64,000 bases of DNA from Anaerosolibacter sp. (GTDB taxonomy: Bacteria; Bacillota; Clostridia; Peptostreptococcales; Thermotaleaceae): positions 82,804 to 146,803 of the forward strand of contig NZ_JARBTM010000012.1 of NCBI RefSeq assembly GCF_029240175.1, written 5' to 3'. Position numbers and translations under genes: made by a program. Within the stretch, counting starts at the first letter, position 1. Each line of letters begins with the position of its first letter. The notes beneath the pieces are model-generated. The model saw only the letters and a program-made list of their open reading frames with translations. It was not told where the DNA came from and searched no databases. Below are positions 14,678 through 23,195 of this stretch, one piece after another.

Positions 14678-16243
14678 TTGCAAAAGGTTGCTATATACTG
14701 TAGATTGAGCGATGAAGATCAAAATAAGATGAATAAGTTTGATGAAAGCGAAAGCATCCAGAATCAGAAAAATCTATTGATGAAGTACGCTCTGGAGAAA
14801 GAATGGGACATCTATAAGATATATAGTGATGATGATTATTCTGGATTGGACAAAGATAGACCTGAGTTCAATCAGATGATTAGAGATGCCCAAGCAGGTA
14901 AGTTTCAGATTATTCTTTGTAAGCATCAGTCGAGATTTTCAAGAGATATAGAAGTCATTGAACGGTATTTACATAACAAGTTTCCCCAGTGGGGAATTCG
15001 ATTCATAAGCTTGACAGACAATGTAGATACATCGGAAAAGGGAAACAAGAAGTCAAGGCAGATTAATAGCTTAGTAAATGAATGGTATTGCGAGGATATC
15101 AGTGAGGCTATACGTGCGACCTTTAAGGTGAAAAGGGAGCAAGGAGAATTTATTGGTTCATTTGCGCCCTATGGATATGAGAAGGACCCAGAGGATAAAA
15201 ACAGATTTATTATTGATGAAGAAGCGGCAGAAGTTATTCGAATGATTTTTAGTTGGTATTTACAAGGACATGGTACCCAGCATATTGCCCGCTTACTAAA
15301 TGAAAAGGGAATACCAAATCCAACACGATACAAGCAGCTTAAAGGACTTAAATTTGAGAATTCCTCACAAACCGATGGATACGGATTCTGGAATAAAACT
15401 ACTATACGGAGAATTCTTCGAAATGAAGTATATATAGGAAATATGGTACAAGGTAAACGCGAGAAGGCTAACTATAAATCAAAAAAAATGCTTGTCAAGC
15501 CAACCGAAGAGTGGCAAATAGTTAAAGAAACCCATGAACCGATTATTGATGAAAAGATATTCAAAATAGTACAAAACAGGCTAAATAGCAAAGTACGCAG
15601 TACTGGACAAGGTAAAGCGTATTTATTTGCAGGTAAGCTTCGTTGTTTAAACTGTGGAAGTAATATGAACAAAACAAGGAGCAACCGAGATATATCTTAT
15701 TTAAGATGTAAACTGTATGTTAGAGATCCGAAAAAAGAATTGTGTACCAGCCACAGTATACGCCTTGATGAGCTCACCAGAGTGGTAGAACAAAAAATAA
15801 AGGATCATATTAAACGGGCAGACCAGGATAGGTTGGGATATAGATTTAAGCAAGAGGAAGATCTGTTGAAAAAAGATAAAGTTTTATCAGCAGAGCTCGA
15901 AAAAATTGAAAAGGAAATTGAGGATAAGGACATTATTCTTAGAAATCTGTACGTAGACAAGGTAAGAGGGGTTCTGTCTACAGAGCAGTTCAATGAGTTC
16001 AATATAAACTTTGGTAAGGAAAAGTCAGCTTTACAAGGGAGAAAGGCTCAGATAGAAGAGGAACTTGAAAAAATTAAGGAAAAGTATGACACGATTGAGA
16101 AATGGGTACAGATTGTAAAGAAATATAAGAATTTTAAAGAGCTGAGCCATGAAATGGTTAATCAATTAGTTGAATATATTGAGATCGGAGAAAAAAATAA
16201 AGAAACAGATGAGCAGCGAGTCATCGTTCACTGGAATTACTAG
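14678..16243 (+). CDS. Large serine recombinase (integrase/excisionase of the element)
   Basis: A TTG start at 14678, nine bases after GGAGG, gives 521 residues. The resolvase catalytic domain (1-150) has Ser11 in YCRLSDEDQ as likely nucleophile and the supporting Arg residues (KHQSRFSRD). A recombinase domain follows (about 165-290, GSFAPYGYEKDPED, GIPNPTRY). A zinc ribbon with LRCLNCGSNM and paired cysteines spans about 322-360, and a coiled coil about 385-480. This is the layout of large serine integrases that join attP and attB. It most likely catalysed insertion into the ATPase gene. All expected domains are complete, so it may still be active. Confidence 0.93.
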   Translation: MQKVAIYCRLSDEDQNKMNKFDESESIQNQKNLLMKYALEKEWDIYKIYSDDDYSGLDKDRPEFNQMIRDAQAGKFQIILCKHQSRFSRDIEVIERYLHNKFPQWGIRFISLTDNVDTSEKGNKKSRQINSLVNEWYCEDISEAIRATFKVKREQGEFIGSFAPYGYEKDPEDKNRFIIDEEAAEVIRMIFSWYLQGHGTQHIARLLNEKGIPNPTRYKQLKGLKFENSSQTDGYGFWNKTTIRRILRNEVYIGNMVQGKREKANYKSKKMLVKPTEEWQIVKETHEPIIDEKIFKIVQNRLNSKVRSTGQGKAYLFAGKLRCLNCGSNMNKTRSNRDISYLRCKLYVRDPKKELCTSHSIRLDELTRVVEQKIKDHIKRADQDRLGYRFKQEEDLLKKDKVLSAELEKIEKEIEDKDIILRNLYVDKVRGVLSTEQFNEFNINFGKEKSALQGRKAQIEEELEKIKEKYDTIEKWVQIVKKYKNFKELSHEMVNQLVEYIEIGEKNKETDEQRVIVHWNY

Positions 16244-16285
16244 GTTTTTAAAATATAATTACACAAGATAGAGATGAAAAACCAA

Positions 16286-16355
16286 ATATGCCTCAAAGAT
16301 AATAAAATTACGGTATAAACACTATTACTCTATTATCTTTGAGGCATATTTTAAT
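16286..16355 (+). terminator. Long hairpin after the recombinase gene
   Basis: The arms ATATGCCTCAAAGATAATA and its complement enclose about 26 bases, followed by TTTTAATAAAAA. It probably ends recombinase transcripts. Because it precedes a reverse transcriptase gene it might also be part of a noncoding RNA; nothing beyond the hairpin supports that. Confidence 0.65.
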
Positions 16356-16448
16356 AAAAAGAAATGATAAACACCAAATTTCGACACCAAAATATAAAAT
16401 AGATGTGTAAAATAATGGTATTAATTCATTTAACTAGGGGGATAAAAT

Positions 16449-19400
16449 ATGGATTTAAGAGAGAAGCTTATAGACTATAGAAATATACATTTAGCATATG
16501 AGAGAACAAAAAATGGAGCAATGAATAAAGAATTACATTCAACAATAGAGGAAGAGGTATTTAGTGACTGTATACCTACAATATATGACGAGATTCAGAA
16601 CATTTTATGTGAACCTGATAATTTTCAATTTCAGCCACTTGAGGTGTTAAATAAACCCAAAAAAATATTGGCAGATAAAACTTGGGAAGTACGACCACTA
16701 GCAAGAATGAATTTTTATGATTCAGTTATAAGCCAATCTGTCTTAAACGTTATAGCAGAATTAATAAGACCTGTATTAGAGCGACAAAATTTTTCATATA
16801 CATTACTTAATCAAGAGTCAATTTATTTTTATGAAAATTGGAAGGTCGGTTACTCCAAGTTTCTTGATCATGAACTGAAAGCTTTAGATGAAACATCATC
16901 TTATCAGTATGTTGTTGAAATTGATATTAAACAATTTTATCCATCGATTGATTTAGACCGACTAAAACGAGAAATAAGTATTTACATAAAAGATGATAAA
17001 AATAAAAATAGTGATATTATTTTAAAGTGGCTTGATAAGATACTATCAATTAAAAGAGTTAACATTATTGGAAAAGAAATAGCAATAGAAGGTCTTCCAC
17101 AAGGTCCATTGTATTCGCCTCTATTTGCATTATTTTATATTAGAGATTGTTTTAAACAGCTAAAAAAGAAAGATATTTTGCACAGGACAAGCTATTTTGG
17201 ATATGTTGATGACTTTAGATTTTACTGTGAAACAGAAAAGCAAGCTAAAAGGATCAGTGATGAATTCAAATTATACCTCAAGAACAGAGATCTAGATTTT
17301 AGTGATGGAAAAACCGACATTCTCAAAATTGATGATAAAAAAATATATGAGGGAAGAATAATAGGCAAGGGGTCAAATCTAAATAGAGCTATCATGGATA
17401 ACATAATATTAACAAGCGAGAGCCGGACCAAGATGCAAAATAACCTAAGAGGACTAATTAATGAAACGAGGGAACTATTTGAAGAAAATAGAGTAACAAC
17501 GGACTTTATTGAACGAATTGATAAGTTCGCCCTATATAGGATTATTAAGTTAATTGATGATTTGAAGGATTGGACCCAATATGTTTCTGAATTAAAATCA
17601 GAAAAGTATTTAATTCTTAATTTTGCAGCAATGTTGTATGCATTGCATATAGCTGCATATTCTAATAAGCAAAAAAGAAAGCTCATAATGACTCTTCAAG
17701 AAATTATTTGTAGTAGCAACCTTGATGAATTAACTTATATCAGATATCTTTGTCTTCAATATTGTTTTAAGTATTCACCGAAAGAGCTGAAATTACCTAA
17801 GAATCAAATAGAATATAATATTAAGCTGTTTAATGATAACATCAATCAAAGCACTGTATATTTAAAAGGAATATTAACAACATGCCATGAAGATTGGTAT
17901 TCTTATTTAAAGAAAGAAATAGACCTAACAACAATAGACGAAGATAGAGAGTTAAATGTTATTCTATACAAAATATTTAATGTTGTTGAATTACCTTCTC
18001 CTTATAAAGGTAAATTAATGGGTAAAAAGTTGGAAGAGTATGATTCAATGCAAAAATATTGTATCAATTGTAGTGGTTTTATTACTGATAATTATTTAGA
18101 TGATGAATCATTCAAGAATATAGACTATGTTAAAATTAAAAGGATAAGAAGATTAAGCTCTACGGATAAGCATTGCTATGTTATAAGGATAGATAACAAC
18201 TTAATATCCTTTAAAGAATTTTCAAAGCATGCTTCGGATATAGAAAAAATTGAACTTATAAAAAACCTTTTTTCGTGGGTTAAGTTTCAATTAGAATGTA
18301 ATGAATTGCTACCCTGTAGTATCTTCGATCCAAATCATATATGGATTAATATGAAAGATAAGAGAATTACTTTGATTGGTAATCCTTACTATGAAAATCA
18401 AATTCTTTATCATAAAACTCCATCAATGTTGTGGAAAAAGAATTTAATAGTTTTTTTCAATACTCTTTTTGGAGATAATTCAGATGGTAGATTCGAAGTA
18501 GTTGTAAATTGTTTTTGGAAACTGAGAATCTTTAAAATGCTAAAAGTAAAAAGATTTTATATGAAAGATTTTATTAATAATCTGATTCAAATCATTTTAG
18601 ATTTTGATCAAAGTAAAGAAATTTCCGTTAATAACCTTCATCATGACACAATAAATATTGCTAGTCATTATCTGCAGGACATGAACTTAATTGATAGATT
18701 TGTTGAAATTATTAGATATACAGAAGCAAACTGGAAAAATGGTTCTAAAGAGTGCCATCTGTATACGTTACATAATCATGAACATGGAAGATTATTATTA
18801 AAAATAATTCATAGTATTATTGAAGAATCTGGATTTAGAATTTATCTCAATAAAAAAGAGGCGTTTAGATTATTTGTAGCATGTTACGTACATGATCTGG
18901 GCATGCTGGCTATTCCTAGTGATTCAAATCTATACGATATGAATTCAAAAATATTGCCAAAGTATAAAAAAGAGATAGAAGCTCTTGGTGAAGTGGCTGT
19001 AACTAGGTTAGAACAAAGTTCAGAATTGAATAAAATTTATCATATTCATAATATAGTTGATAGACTAAGGGAACAGATTGTCAGAGATAAACATGCGTCT
19101 ATTAGCGAAAAAGAAATAGTTGGTGATTATCCAGAGCTACCATTGAATATCGCAGAAAGAAGGGATATTGGATTAATTGGTTTATCACACGGTATGTACA
19201 AAGATGATATGGGAAAGATACCAGATTATCTACATGATGGTAGACATCCTATAAAACTAAAACTATTATCGCACCTTTTAAGAATAGCTGATTGTTGTGA
19301 TGTAGAGTGTACCAGAATCAGTAAGGATGTCATAGAAAGAAATATAGAGAGAATGGATAAATTATCAATCTTTCATTGGGTCAAACATATGAGCGTAAAT

Positions 19401-19850
19401 GAGATAAGGATAGTGGAAAGAGGAAAAGACATAGATAATGCTAGGAAAATAGGTATCGAAATTATTCATAACTATCTACCGCAATTTAGTGTTGCAAAAG
19501 AAGAAATAGAAAATTCATGTGGTGATCGATGTAAGAATAAATGTGATTATGAAAAGGATTTGGGAAAACTTGTTGATCATAATGATAAGTTAACTGAGGA
19601 AAATAGTATAATAAAATATTTAAATAAAGATATATGCAATGTGACTTGCTTATTTATTAACGCTGCTTACAATTGGTTTTATTCTGAAATATTGTTTATA
19701 AACCAATACTTTAAAAAGAATGGAATAAAAGTGGTGTTTGATTTATCAATAATATTTGAAAATCATGATATTAATGATTTTCTAGTAGTCAAAAATCGAA
19801 ACTTTCAAATAAGCGCTCAGGAGTTTATGATGGAGTACTTTTTTGAATAA
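16449..19850 (+). CDS. Reverse transcriptase fused to a C-terminal HD domain; candidate defence protein
   Basis: A 1,133-residue protein starting at ATG 16449 behind AGGGGG. Residues 75-300 are a reverse transcriptase of the Abi/DRT-like kind: motif A VEIDIKQFYPSID (A aspartate near 159), motif B GLPQGPLYSP (215-224), motif C YVDDF (252-256). Residues 330-480 look all-helical. Residues about 540-680 contain DPNHIWINMKDKRITLIG, which resembles a degenerate kinase C-lobe. The C-terminal part has HD-type metal residues: HNHEHG (about 775), HD in CYVHDLGM (about 814), SHGMYKDD (about 912) and ADCCDV (about 947), close to HD-CE domains of conflict systems. A C-x3-C-x3-C cluster lies near 1025. There is no maturase or endonuclease domain, so it is not a group II intron. 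The codons look more AT-rich than the neighbours. Confidence 0.85.
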   Translation: MDLREKLIDYRNIHLAYERTKNGAMNKELHSTIEEEVFSDCIPTIYDEIQNILCEPDNFQFQPLEVLNKPKKILADKTWEVRPLARMNFYDSVISQSVLNVIAELIRPVLERQNFSYTLLNQESIYFYENWKVGYSKFLDHELKALDETSSYQYVVEIDIKQFYPSIDLDRLKREISIYIKDDKNKNSDIILKWLDKILSIKRVNIIGKEIAIEGLPQGPLYSPLFALFYIRDCFKQLKKKDILHRTSYFGYVDDFRFYCETEKQAKRISDEFKLYLKNRDLDFSDGKTDILKIDDKKIYEGRIIGKGSNLNRAIMDNIILTSESRTKMQNNLRGLINETRELFEENRVTTDFIERIDKFALYRIIKLIDDLKDWTQYVSELKSEKYLILNFAAMLYALHIAAYSNKQKRKLIMTLQEIICSSNLDELTYIRYLCLQYCFKYSPKELKLPKNQIEYNIKLFNDNINQSTVYLKGILTTCHEDWYSYLKKEIDLTTIDEDRELNVILYKIFNVVELPSPYKGKLMGKKLEEYDSMQKYCINCSGFITDNYLDDESFKNIDYVKIKRIRRLSSTDKHCYVIRIDNNLISFKEFSKHASDIEKIELIKNLFSWVKFQLECNELLPCSIFDPNHIWINMKDKRITLIGNPYYENQILYHKTPSMLWKKNLIVFFNTLFGDNSDGRFEVVVNCFWKLRIFKMLKVKRFYMKDFINNLIQIILDFDQSKEISVNNLHHDTINIASHYLQDMNLIDRFVEIIRYTEANWKNGSKECHLYTLHNHEHGRLLLKIIHSIIEESGFRIYLNKKEAFRLFVACYVHDLGMLAIPSDSNLYDMNSKILPKYKKEIEALGEVAVTRLEQSSELNKIYHIHNIVDRLREQIVRDKHASISEKEIVGDYPELPLNIAERRDIGLIGLSHGMYKDDMGKIPDYLHDGRHPIKLKLLSHLLRIADCCDVECTRISKDVIERNIERMDKLSIFHWVKHMSVNEIRIVERGKDIDNARKIGIEIIHNYLPQFSVAKEEIENSCGDRCKNKCDYEKDLGKLVDHNDKLTEENSIIKYLNKDICNVTCLFINAAYNWFYSEILFINQYFKKNGIKVVFDLSIIFENHDINDFLVVKNRNFQISAQEFMMEYFFE

Positions 19851-19904
19851 CTTCTTGCAAAGCAGTAAAGCGTATATGAATCGTTAAGCATCTTATGATA
19901 ATGT

Positions 19905-19928
19905 GTGTTTATGAGACACCAGCCCATG
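19905..19928 (+). other. Right attachment site (attR)
   Basis: Element-side arm GTGTTTATGAGACACCAG (19905-19922) followed by the core CCCATG (19923-19928), then the native ATPase sequence TAGTCGATCCC. Confidence 0.85.
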
Positions 19929-20740
19929 TAGTCGATCCCAAACATCCGGGTGGCATTGATGAAATCCTTAACTTCGGTGAGTTCTGGAACGAAGAGGGTA
20001 TGAGAAAGAACAGAGATCAAATTGTAGCGATCTCAGCAAAACTTGGAAAATTATATAAGAGAGTATATCGTTTCATCGCAGCTGCAAAGTCTTTGCGGGA
20101 TGACATGGAGGTTATCTACAAAGAGGCACTAGATCAAGGAAAGTTTAACTTTGCTGTTACAAAATTTAAGGCAGAAGTTACTGCGGGTGTACCCCACATG
20201 CAGAAGGAAGGCAAGACTAGACATTTGTTTGGCAGTGCCTATGCACCCGGTGGTATCGTAGATTACTATGAAACTATTGTTGATACCATGGAGAAAATCA
20301 TCTATATCAACAGCTCCTATGCAGAGGGGACTTCAAGAGTATTAGAAGAAGTAGTTGATGAAGCAGTGAAGAAAGGATTGTTTGTAGAAGTATACCACGA
20401 GCCTATGGTAGAAACCAACATAGAGACCATCCTGATTCCTGAGTTAAAGGTAGCAATCACAGCTAGTAAGAAATACAAGAACAAGAATATGAAGGTATTT
20501 GACGTAGATTCCTTTATGGATAAGGATGTCCTAGCAGAAAATGAAGATAAGTTGAAAGAAGATAAAGCTTTGATCGATGAGTTACTTACAAAAGGCTTAG
20601 CCAATGTTTTAGTAGGGAAGAAAGAGCATGATATCCTAGAAACTTGCTATATCCCCAATATGGATTTTAAAGCAATTGATAAGTTCAGGGATGAGATGAT
20701 TGAGCGAATCATGAAATATGCAAAGGAATTAGAAGAATAG
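19923..20740 (+). pseudogene. 3' part of the split P-loop ATPase gene
   Basis: The native frame resumes at CCCATG and runs 270 residues (VVDPKHPGG ... KELEE) to TAG. A frame from ATG 19895 inside the element continues into it but has no ribosome site. The second half repeats the N-terminal fold: VDYYETIVDTMEKIIYINSS aligns with FSYYDNIIGTDATRLFIIKG, and ETILIPELKVAIT aligns with DGIVIPALKIAMI. In this repeat the P-loop is replaced by SSYAEGTSRV, so only the first domain would bind nucleotide. It joins the 9526-9811 fragment to give about 365 residues. Confidence 0.87.
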
Positions 20741-20773
20741 GAATTAAGCGAATATAATATGCATTTTGAATGT

Positions 20774-20813
20774 ACAAAAACCCATTATCCATTTGATTGG
20801 AATATGGGTTTTA
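20774..20813 (+). terminator. Rho-independent terminator of the ATPase gene
   Basis: Arms AAACCCAT and ATGGGTTT with an imperfect inner stem, followed by TATCATTT. Confidence 0.75.
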
Positions 20814-20904
20814 TCATTTCGCCATGGGTTAAACTGAATAAAATACGATTTCAGAAAAATCAAATTTGGGTCTAGATTTTTTTATTAGAAGGTGGCTTTA
20901 TCAT

Positions 20905-21014
20905 AGATCTTACGAGCGTACAAATGGCTCGTTAATAAGATTTAAGAGAAAAAATATATGCAATATAAGTAAATAACAAATTCGACCACTCATAACGGGT
21001 GGTCGAATTTGTTA
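20905..21014 (+). other. Two strong hairpins in a 770-base gap; possible small RNA
   Basis: The first hairpin spans about 20905-20943 (CTTACGAGC against GCTCGTTAATAAG). The second has 16-base perfect arms TAACAAATTCGACCAC (20974-20989) and its complement (20999-21014). No gene overlaps them. The second lacks a good T-run. The rest of 20741-21514 holds a cre-like site and the transporter promoter and otherwise shows nothing I recognise. Confidence 0.35.
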
Positions 21015-21087
21015 TAGTGTCCCCTTTGTATCTGTAATATTAAAAAGTTATAAAATAAGCTTGATAAATTCAGGTTTAGCTTAGAAA

Positions 21088-21101
21088 GAAAGCGTTTTCA
21101 A
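21088..21101 (+). promoter_or_regulatory. Candidate CcpA binding site (cre)
   Basis: AGAAAGCGTTTTCA differs from the cre consensus TGWAARCGYTWWCA at the first base only. It lies about 260 bases before the promoter of the TAXI transporter, which is far for direct repression. Confidence 0.4.
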
Positions 21102-21328
21102 GAGTCTGCTTGAAGTGCTTGCGCAATAAAAAAATGAATGAAAATTATTGTTTAAATGCAATTGCGCATATTTAATGACGATTGGATTTATAAGAGTGAT
21201 AGATAGAAAGGATTTTTAAATAATTATAAGCGTTGAAAATACGAAGCTGCAAAGGCAAAACATATGAGTTTAAAGTTTGAAATACACATCTATATATTGA
21301 AGTAATATTACAAAAAATTAATAAAATG

Positions 21329-21357
21329 ATGTAAAAAAGATGTTACTATGCTATAAT
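21329..21357 (+). promoter_or_regulatory. Extended -10 promoter of the TAXI transporter operon
   Basis: TATAAT at 21352-21357 with TG at 21349-21350 and a weak TGTAAA about 17 bases upstream. A good ribosome site (AAGGGGGAAAAAA) precedes the gene. Confidence 0.45.
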
Positions 21358-21514
21358 TAAACAAATGAAGAAAATGAATCCATAGTCATTTTAATAACGG
21401 TAACAAAATAAAAGTAAATAAAATTTTTAAGCAATACATCCTATGAAAGGAGGCATAATTTTTAGAGGAAGGTAAGTTTATTTAAAAAATGAAAACTTAA
21501 GGGGGAAAAAAATA

Positions 21515-22522
21515 ATGAAAAAGACATTTAAAGTAATAGCGGTGTTAATGATACTGACTATGGCAATGGGTCTATTTGCAGGATGTACAAGTAAGCCAGC
21601 TGAGCAGGCGGCTACAGCAGAGCCAGAAAAGAAGGTAGAGCAAGTTTTTGTTAATATTGGGACAGGCGGTACAGCGGGTACATATTTCCCATTAGGTGGA
21701 GCCTTTGCAGAAATATGGAATGGTAACATTGAAGGTGTAAATGCAACTGCACAAAGTACAGGTGCTTCTGTAGCGAACATCAACCTATTAAAAGATAAAA
21801 AAGTTGAAGTAGTTATTGTTCAAAATGACGTTGCATGGTATACAGAGAATGGTTCAGAGATGTTTAAAGATGCGAAGTATGCAGATATTCGTGGTTTGAT
21901 TACTATGTATGCTGAACCTCTTCAGATCATTACTACAGATCCAAGCATCAAATCAGTAGCAGACCTAAAAGGTAAAAATGTTGCTGTTGGCGCAATCGGT
22001 AGTGGTGTTGAGGCAAATGCAAGACAAATTATAGCTGCTGCTGGCATGGATTTTGAAAAAGATATCAATGCTAAGTTCCTTTCATTTGCAGAAGCATCAG
22101 CAGGATTAAAAGATAAGCAGGTAGACGTTGCATTCCTTACAGCAGGAATACCTACAGCTGCGATCCAAGATTTAGGTGCTCAAAGAGAAGTTCATGTAGT
22201 GCCGGTAGATGGAGCTGTGGCTGATAAGTTACTAGCTGATTATAAATTCTTTACAAAGTTCACGATACCAGCAAATACATATAATGGCCAAACAGAAGAT
22301 GTTGAGACTTTAACAGTTAAGGCAATGTTGGCAGTAAATGCTGACTTAAGCGAAGATTTGGCTTATCAGTTAGTAAAGACTTTATACGACAATCAGGATC
22401 GAGTTGTGGCTGCTCATAACGTAGGTAAAAACATCACAAAAGAAACAGCATTGGAAGGTATGTCTGTAACATTGCATCCAGGTGCTGAAAAGTACTTCAA
22501 AGAAGAAGGCTTATTAAAGTAA
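21515..22522 (+). CDS. TAXI-family TRAP transporter solute-binding lipoprotein
   Basis: 335 residues. The signal peptide ends in the lipobox LFAGC, so Cys24 is lipidated and the protein sits on the outer face of the membrane. The mature part begins FVNIGTGGTAGTYFPLGGAFAEIWN, the signature of TAXI proteins (TRAP-associated extracytoplasmic immunogenic). It delivers an organic acid or amino acid to the permease at 23196-25154. The uronate genes downstream make a hexuronate or related acid an attractive substrate, but several TAXI proteins bind glutamate-like compounds, so this is open. Confidence 0.92.
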   Translation: MKKTFKVIAVLMILTMAMGLFAGCTSKPAEQAATAEPEKKVEQVFVNIGTGGTAGTYFPLGGAFAEIWNGNIEGVNATAQSTGASVANINLLKDKKVEVVIVQNDVAWYTENGSEMFKDAKYADIRGLITMYAEPLQIITTDPSIKSVADLKGKNVAVGAIGSGVEANARQIIAAAGMDFEKDINAKFLSFAEASAGLKDKQVDVAFLTAGIPTAAIQDLGAQREVHVVPVDGAVADKLLADYKFFTKFTIPANTYNGQTEDVETLTVKAMLAVNADLSEDLAYQLVKTLYDNQDRVVAAHNVGKNITKETALEGMSVTLHPGAEKYFKEEGLLK

Positions 22523-22564
22523 GGAGCCTGAATTACTTTGAGGAACTTTAGAGGAGAAAACTTC

Positions 22565-23062
22565 TTGAATAAGAAGATCATCGTTCTATTGATTATGCTT
22601 ATCCTTATACTATCAACGAAGGTTGTGGTCCATGGAAAAGTATTAATTGTAGAAGATGTAGACAATGATATGAAAAAAGAGTTTTTTCTTCCAGAGGATG
22701 TTTTTACTTTGGGATATATTCATTCTGTCTTATTAACACCAGCAGAAGAGTTTTTCCAGGTGAAGCAGGATAATACCCTAATGCTCTATAAAACGGTTTA
22801 TGAGTCCTTTGGAGTGGGATTGCCTTATTCACAGGAAGAATGGCAATTTGATATGGAGAACAATAAGTTTGTATTAAAAATAGAGCGCCCTTTTCCTTCA
22901 ATCAAATTAAGGGTCTCTCCGATTCCAGAACATTGGATAAGTATTGGAGAAGATCGTTATGAGATGTTAGATCTGGTTGCAGAGCCAGATGATCTTGTTG
23001 AAATATACGCTGAAGATCGATGGGGGCTAAAATTAGGGAAAAAATATCATATGATTTTTTGA
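22565..23062 (+). CDS. DUF1850 protein of the TAXI transporter operon
   Basis: The preferred start is TTG 22565, eight bases after GGAG, giving 165 residues; the TTG at 22538 has no ribosome site. An N-terminal hydrophobic helix (KKIIVLLIMLILILSTKVVV) should anchor or export the protein. The body contains FTLGYIHSVLLTPAEEFF and TVYESFGVGLPY, typical of DUF1850, a family found almost always beside TAXI-TRAP transporters. Its exact role is not known; it may be an accessory subunit outside the cell. It sits between the binding protein and the permease. Confidence 0.82.
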   Translation: MNKKIIVLLIMLILILSTKVVVHGKVLIVEDVDNDMKKEFFLPEDVFTLGYIHSVLLTPAEEFFQVKQDNTLMLYKTVYESFGVGLPYSQEEWQFDMENNKFVLKIERPFPSIKLRVSPIPEHWISIGEDRYEMLDLVAEPDDLVEIYAEDRWGLKLGKKYHMIF

Positions 23063-23071
23063 TGATTCATT

Positions 23072-23109
23072 ATTCTCAAACCGCTTTTGTGGAAAAGCGG
23101 TTTGAGAAT
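23072..23109 (+). terminator. Strong hairpin inside the transporter operon
   Basis: Perfect 17-base arms ATTCTCAAACCGCTTTT and complement around GTGG, followed by CATTTTGG. The weak T-run suggests partial termination, which would lower permease levels relative to the binding protein. Confidence 0.6.
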
Positions 23110-23146
23110 CATTTTGGTTAACTGCAAAATTTCACATCATCCAAAG

Positions 23147-23161
23147 GGTAAGCGTTTTACC
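23147..23161 (+). promoter_or_regulatory. Candidate cre-like palindrome before the TRAP permease
   Basis: GGTAAGCGTTTTACC is nearly symmetrical and matches the AAGCGTTT heart of cre sites. It is 35 bases before the permease start. Confidence 0.4.
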
Positions 23162-23195
23162 TTATAAAATAAGATGCTGAGAAAGGGGATAAGAC

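Larger units (their letters stand above)
9806..19928 (+). mobile_element. Integrative element of about 10.1 kb with serine recombinase and reverse transcriptase
   Basis: The element is bounded by direct CCCATG copies (9806-9811 and 19923-19928) that fall in the same reading frame of the interrupted ATPase gene. Rejoining them restores that gene. Rejoining the inner ends gives an attP of two 18-base arms, GTGTTTATGAGACACCAG and CTGGTGTTTCATAAACAC, which are inverted repeats with a single mismatch around the core. Such symmetry is typical of sites used by large serine recombinases, one of which is encoded at 14678-16243. Cargo: chemoreceptor, XRE regulator, decayed type I restriction genes, YdbC/PC4-like protein, reverse transcriptase-HD protein. 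No conjugation or phage structural genes are seen, so transfer probably relied on helper functions. Confidence 0.88.

Noticed and set aside
16286..19850. Group II intron or retron
   Set aside because: No maturase or endonuclease domain and no intron domain V are visible. The hairpin at 16286 alone does not make a retron ncRNA.
19895..19922. Real start of the 3' ATPase fragment at ATG 19895
   Set aside because: The first codons lie in the element's attP arm, with no ribosome site, and the protein would lack its P-loop.
9806..19928. Prophage
   Set aside because: No capsid, tail, terminase or lysis genes are present; only a recombinase and cargo.
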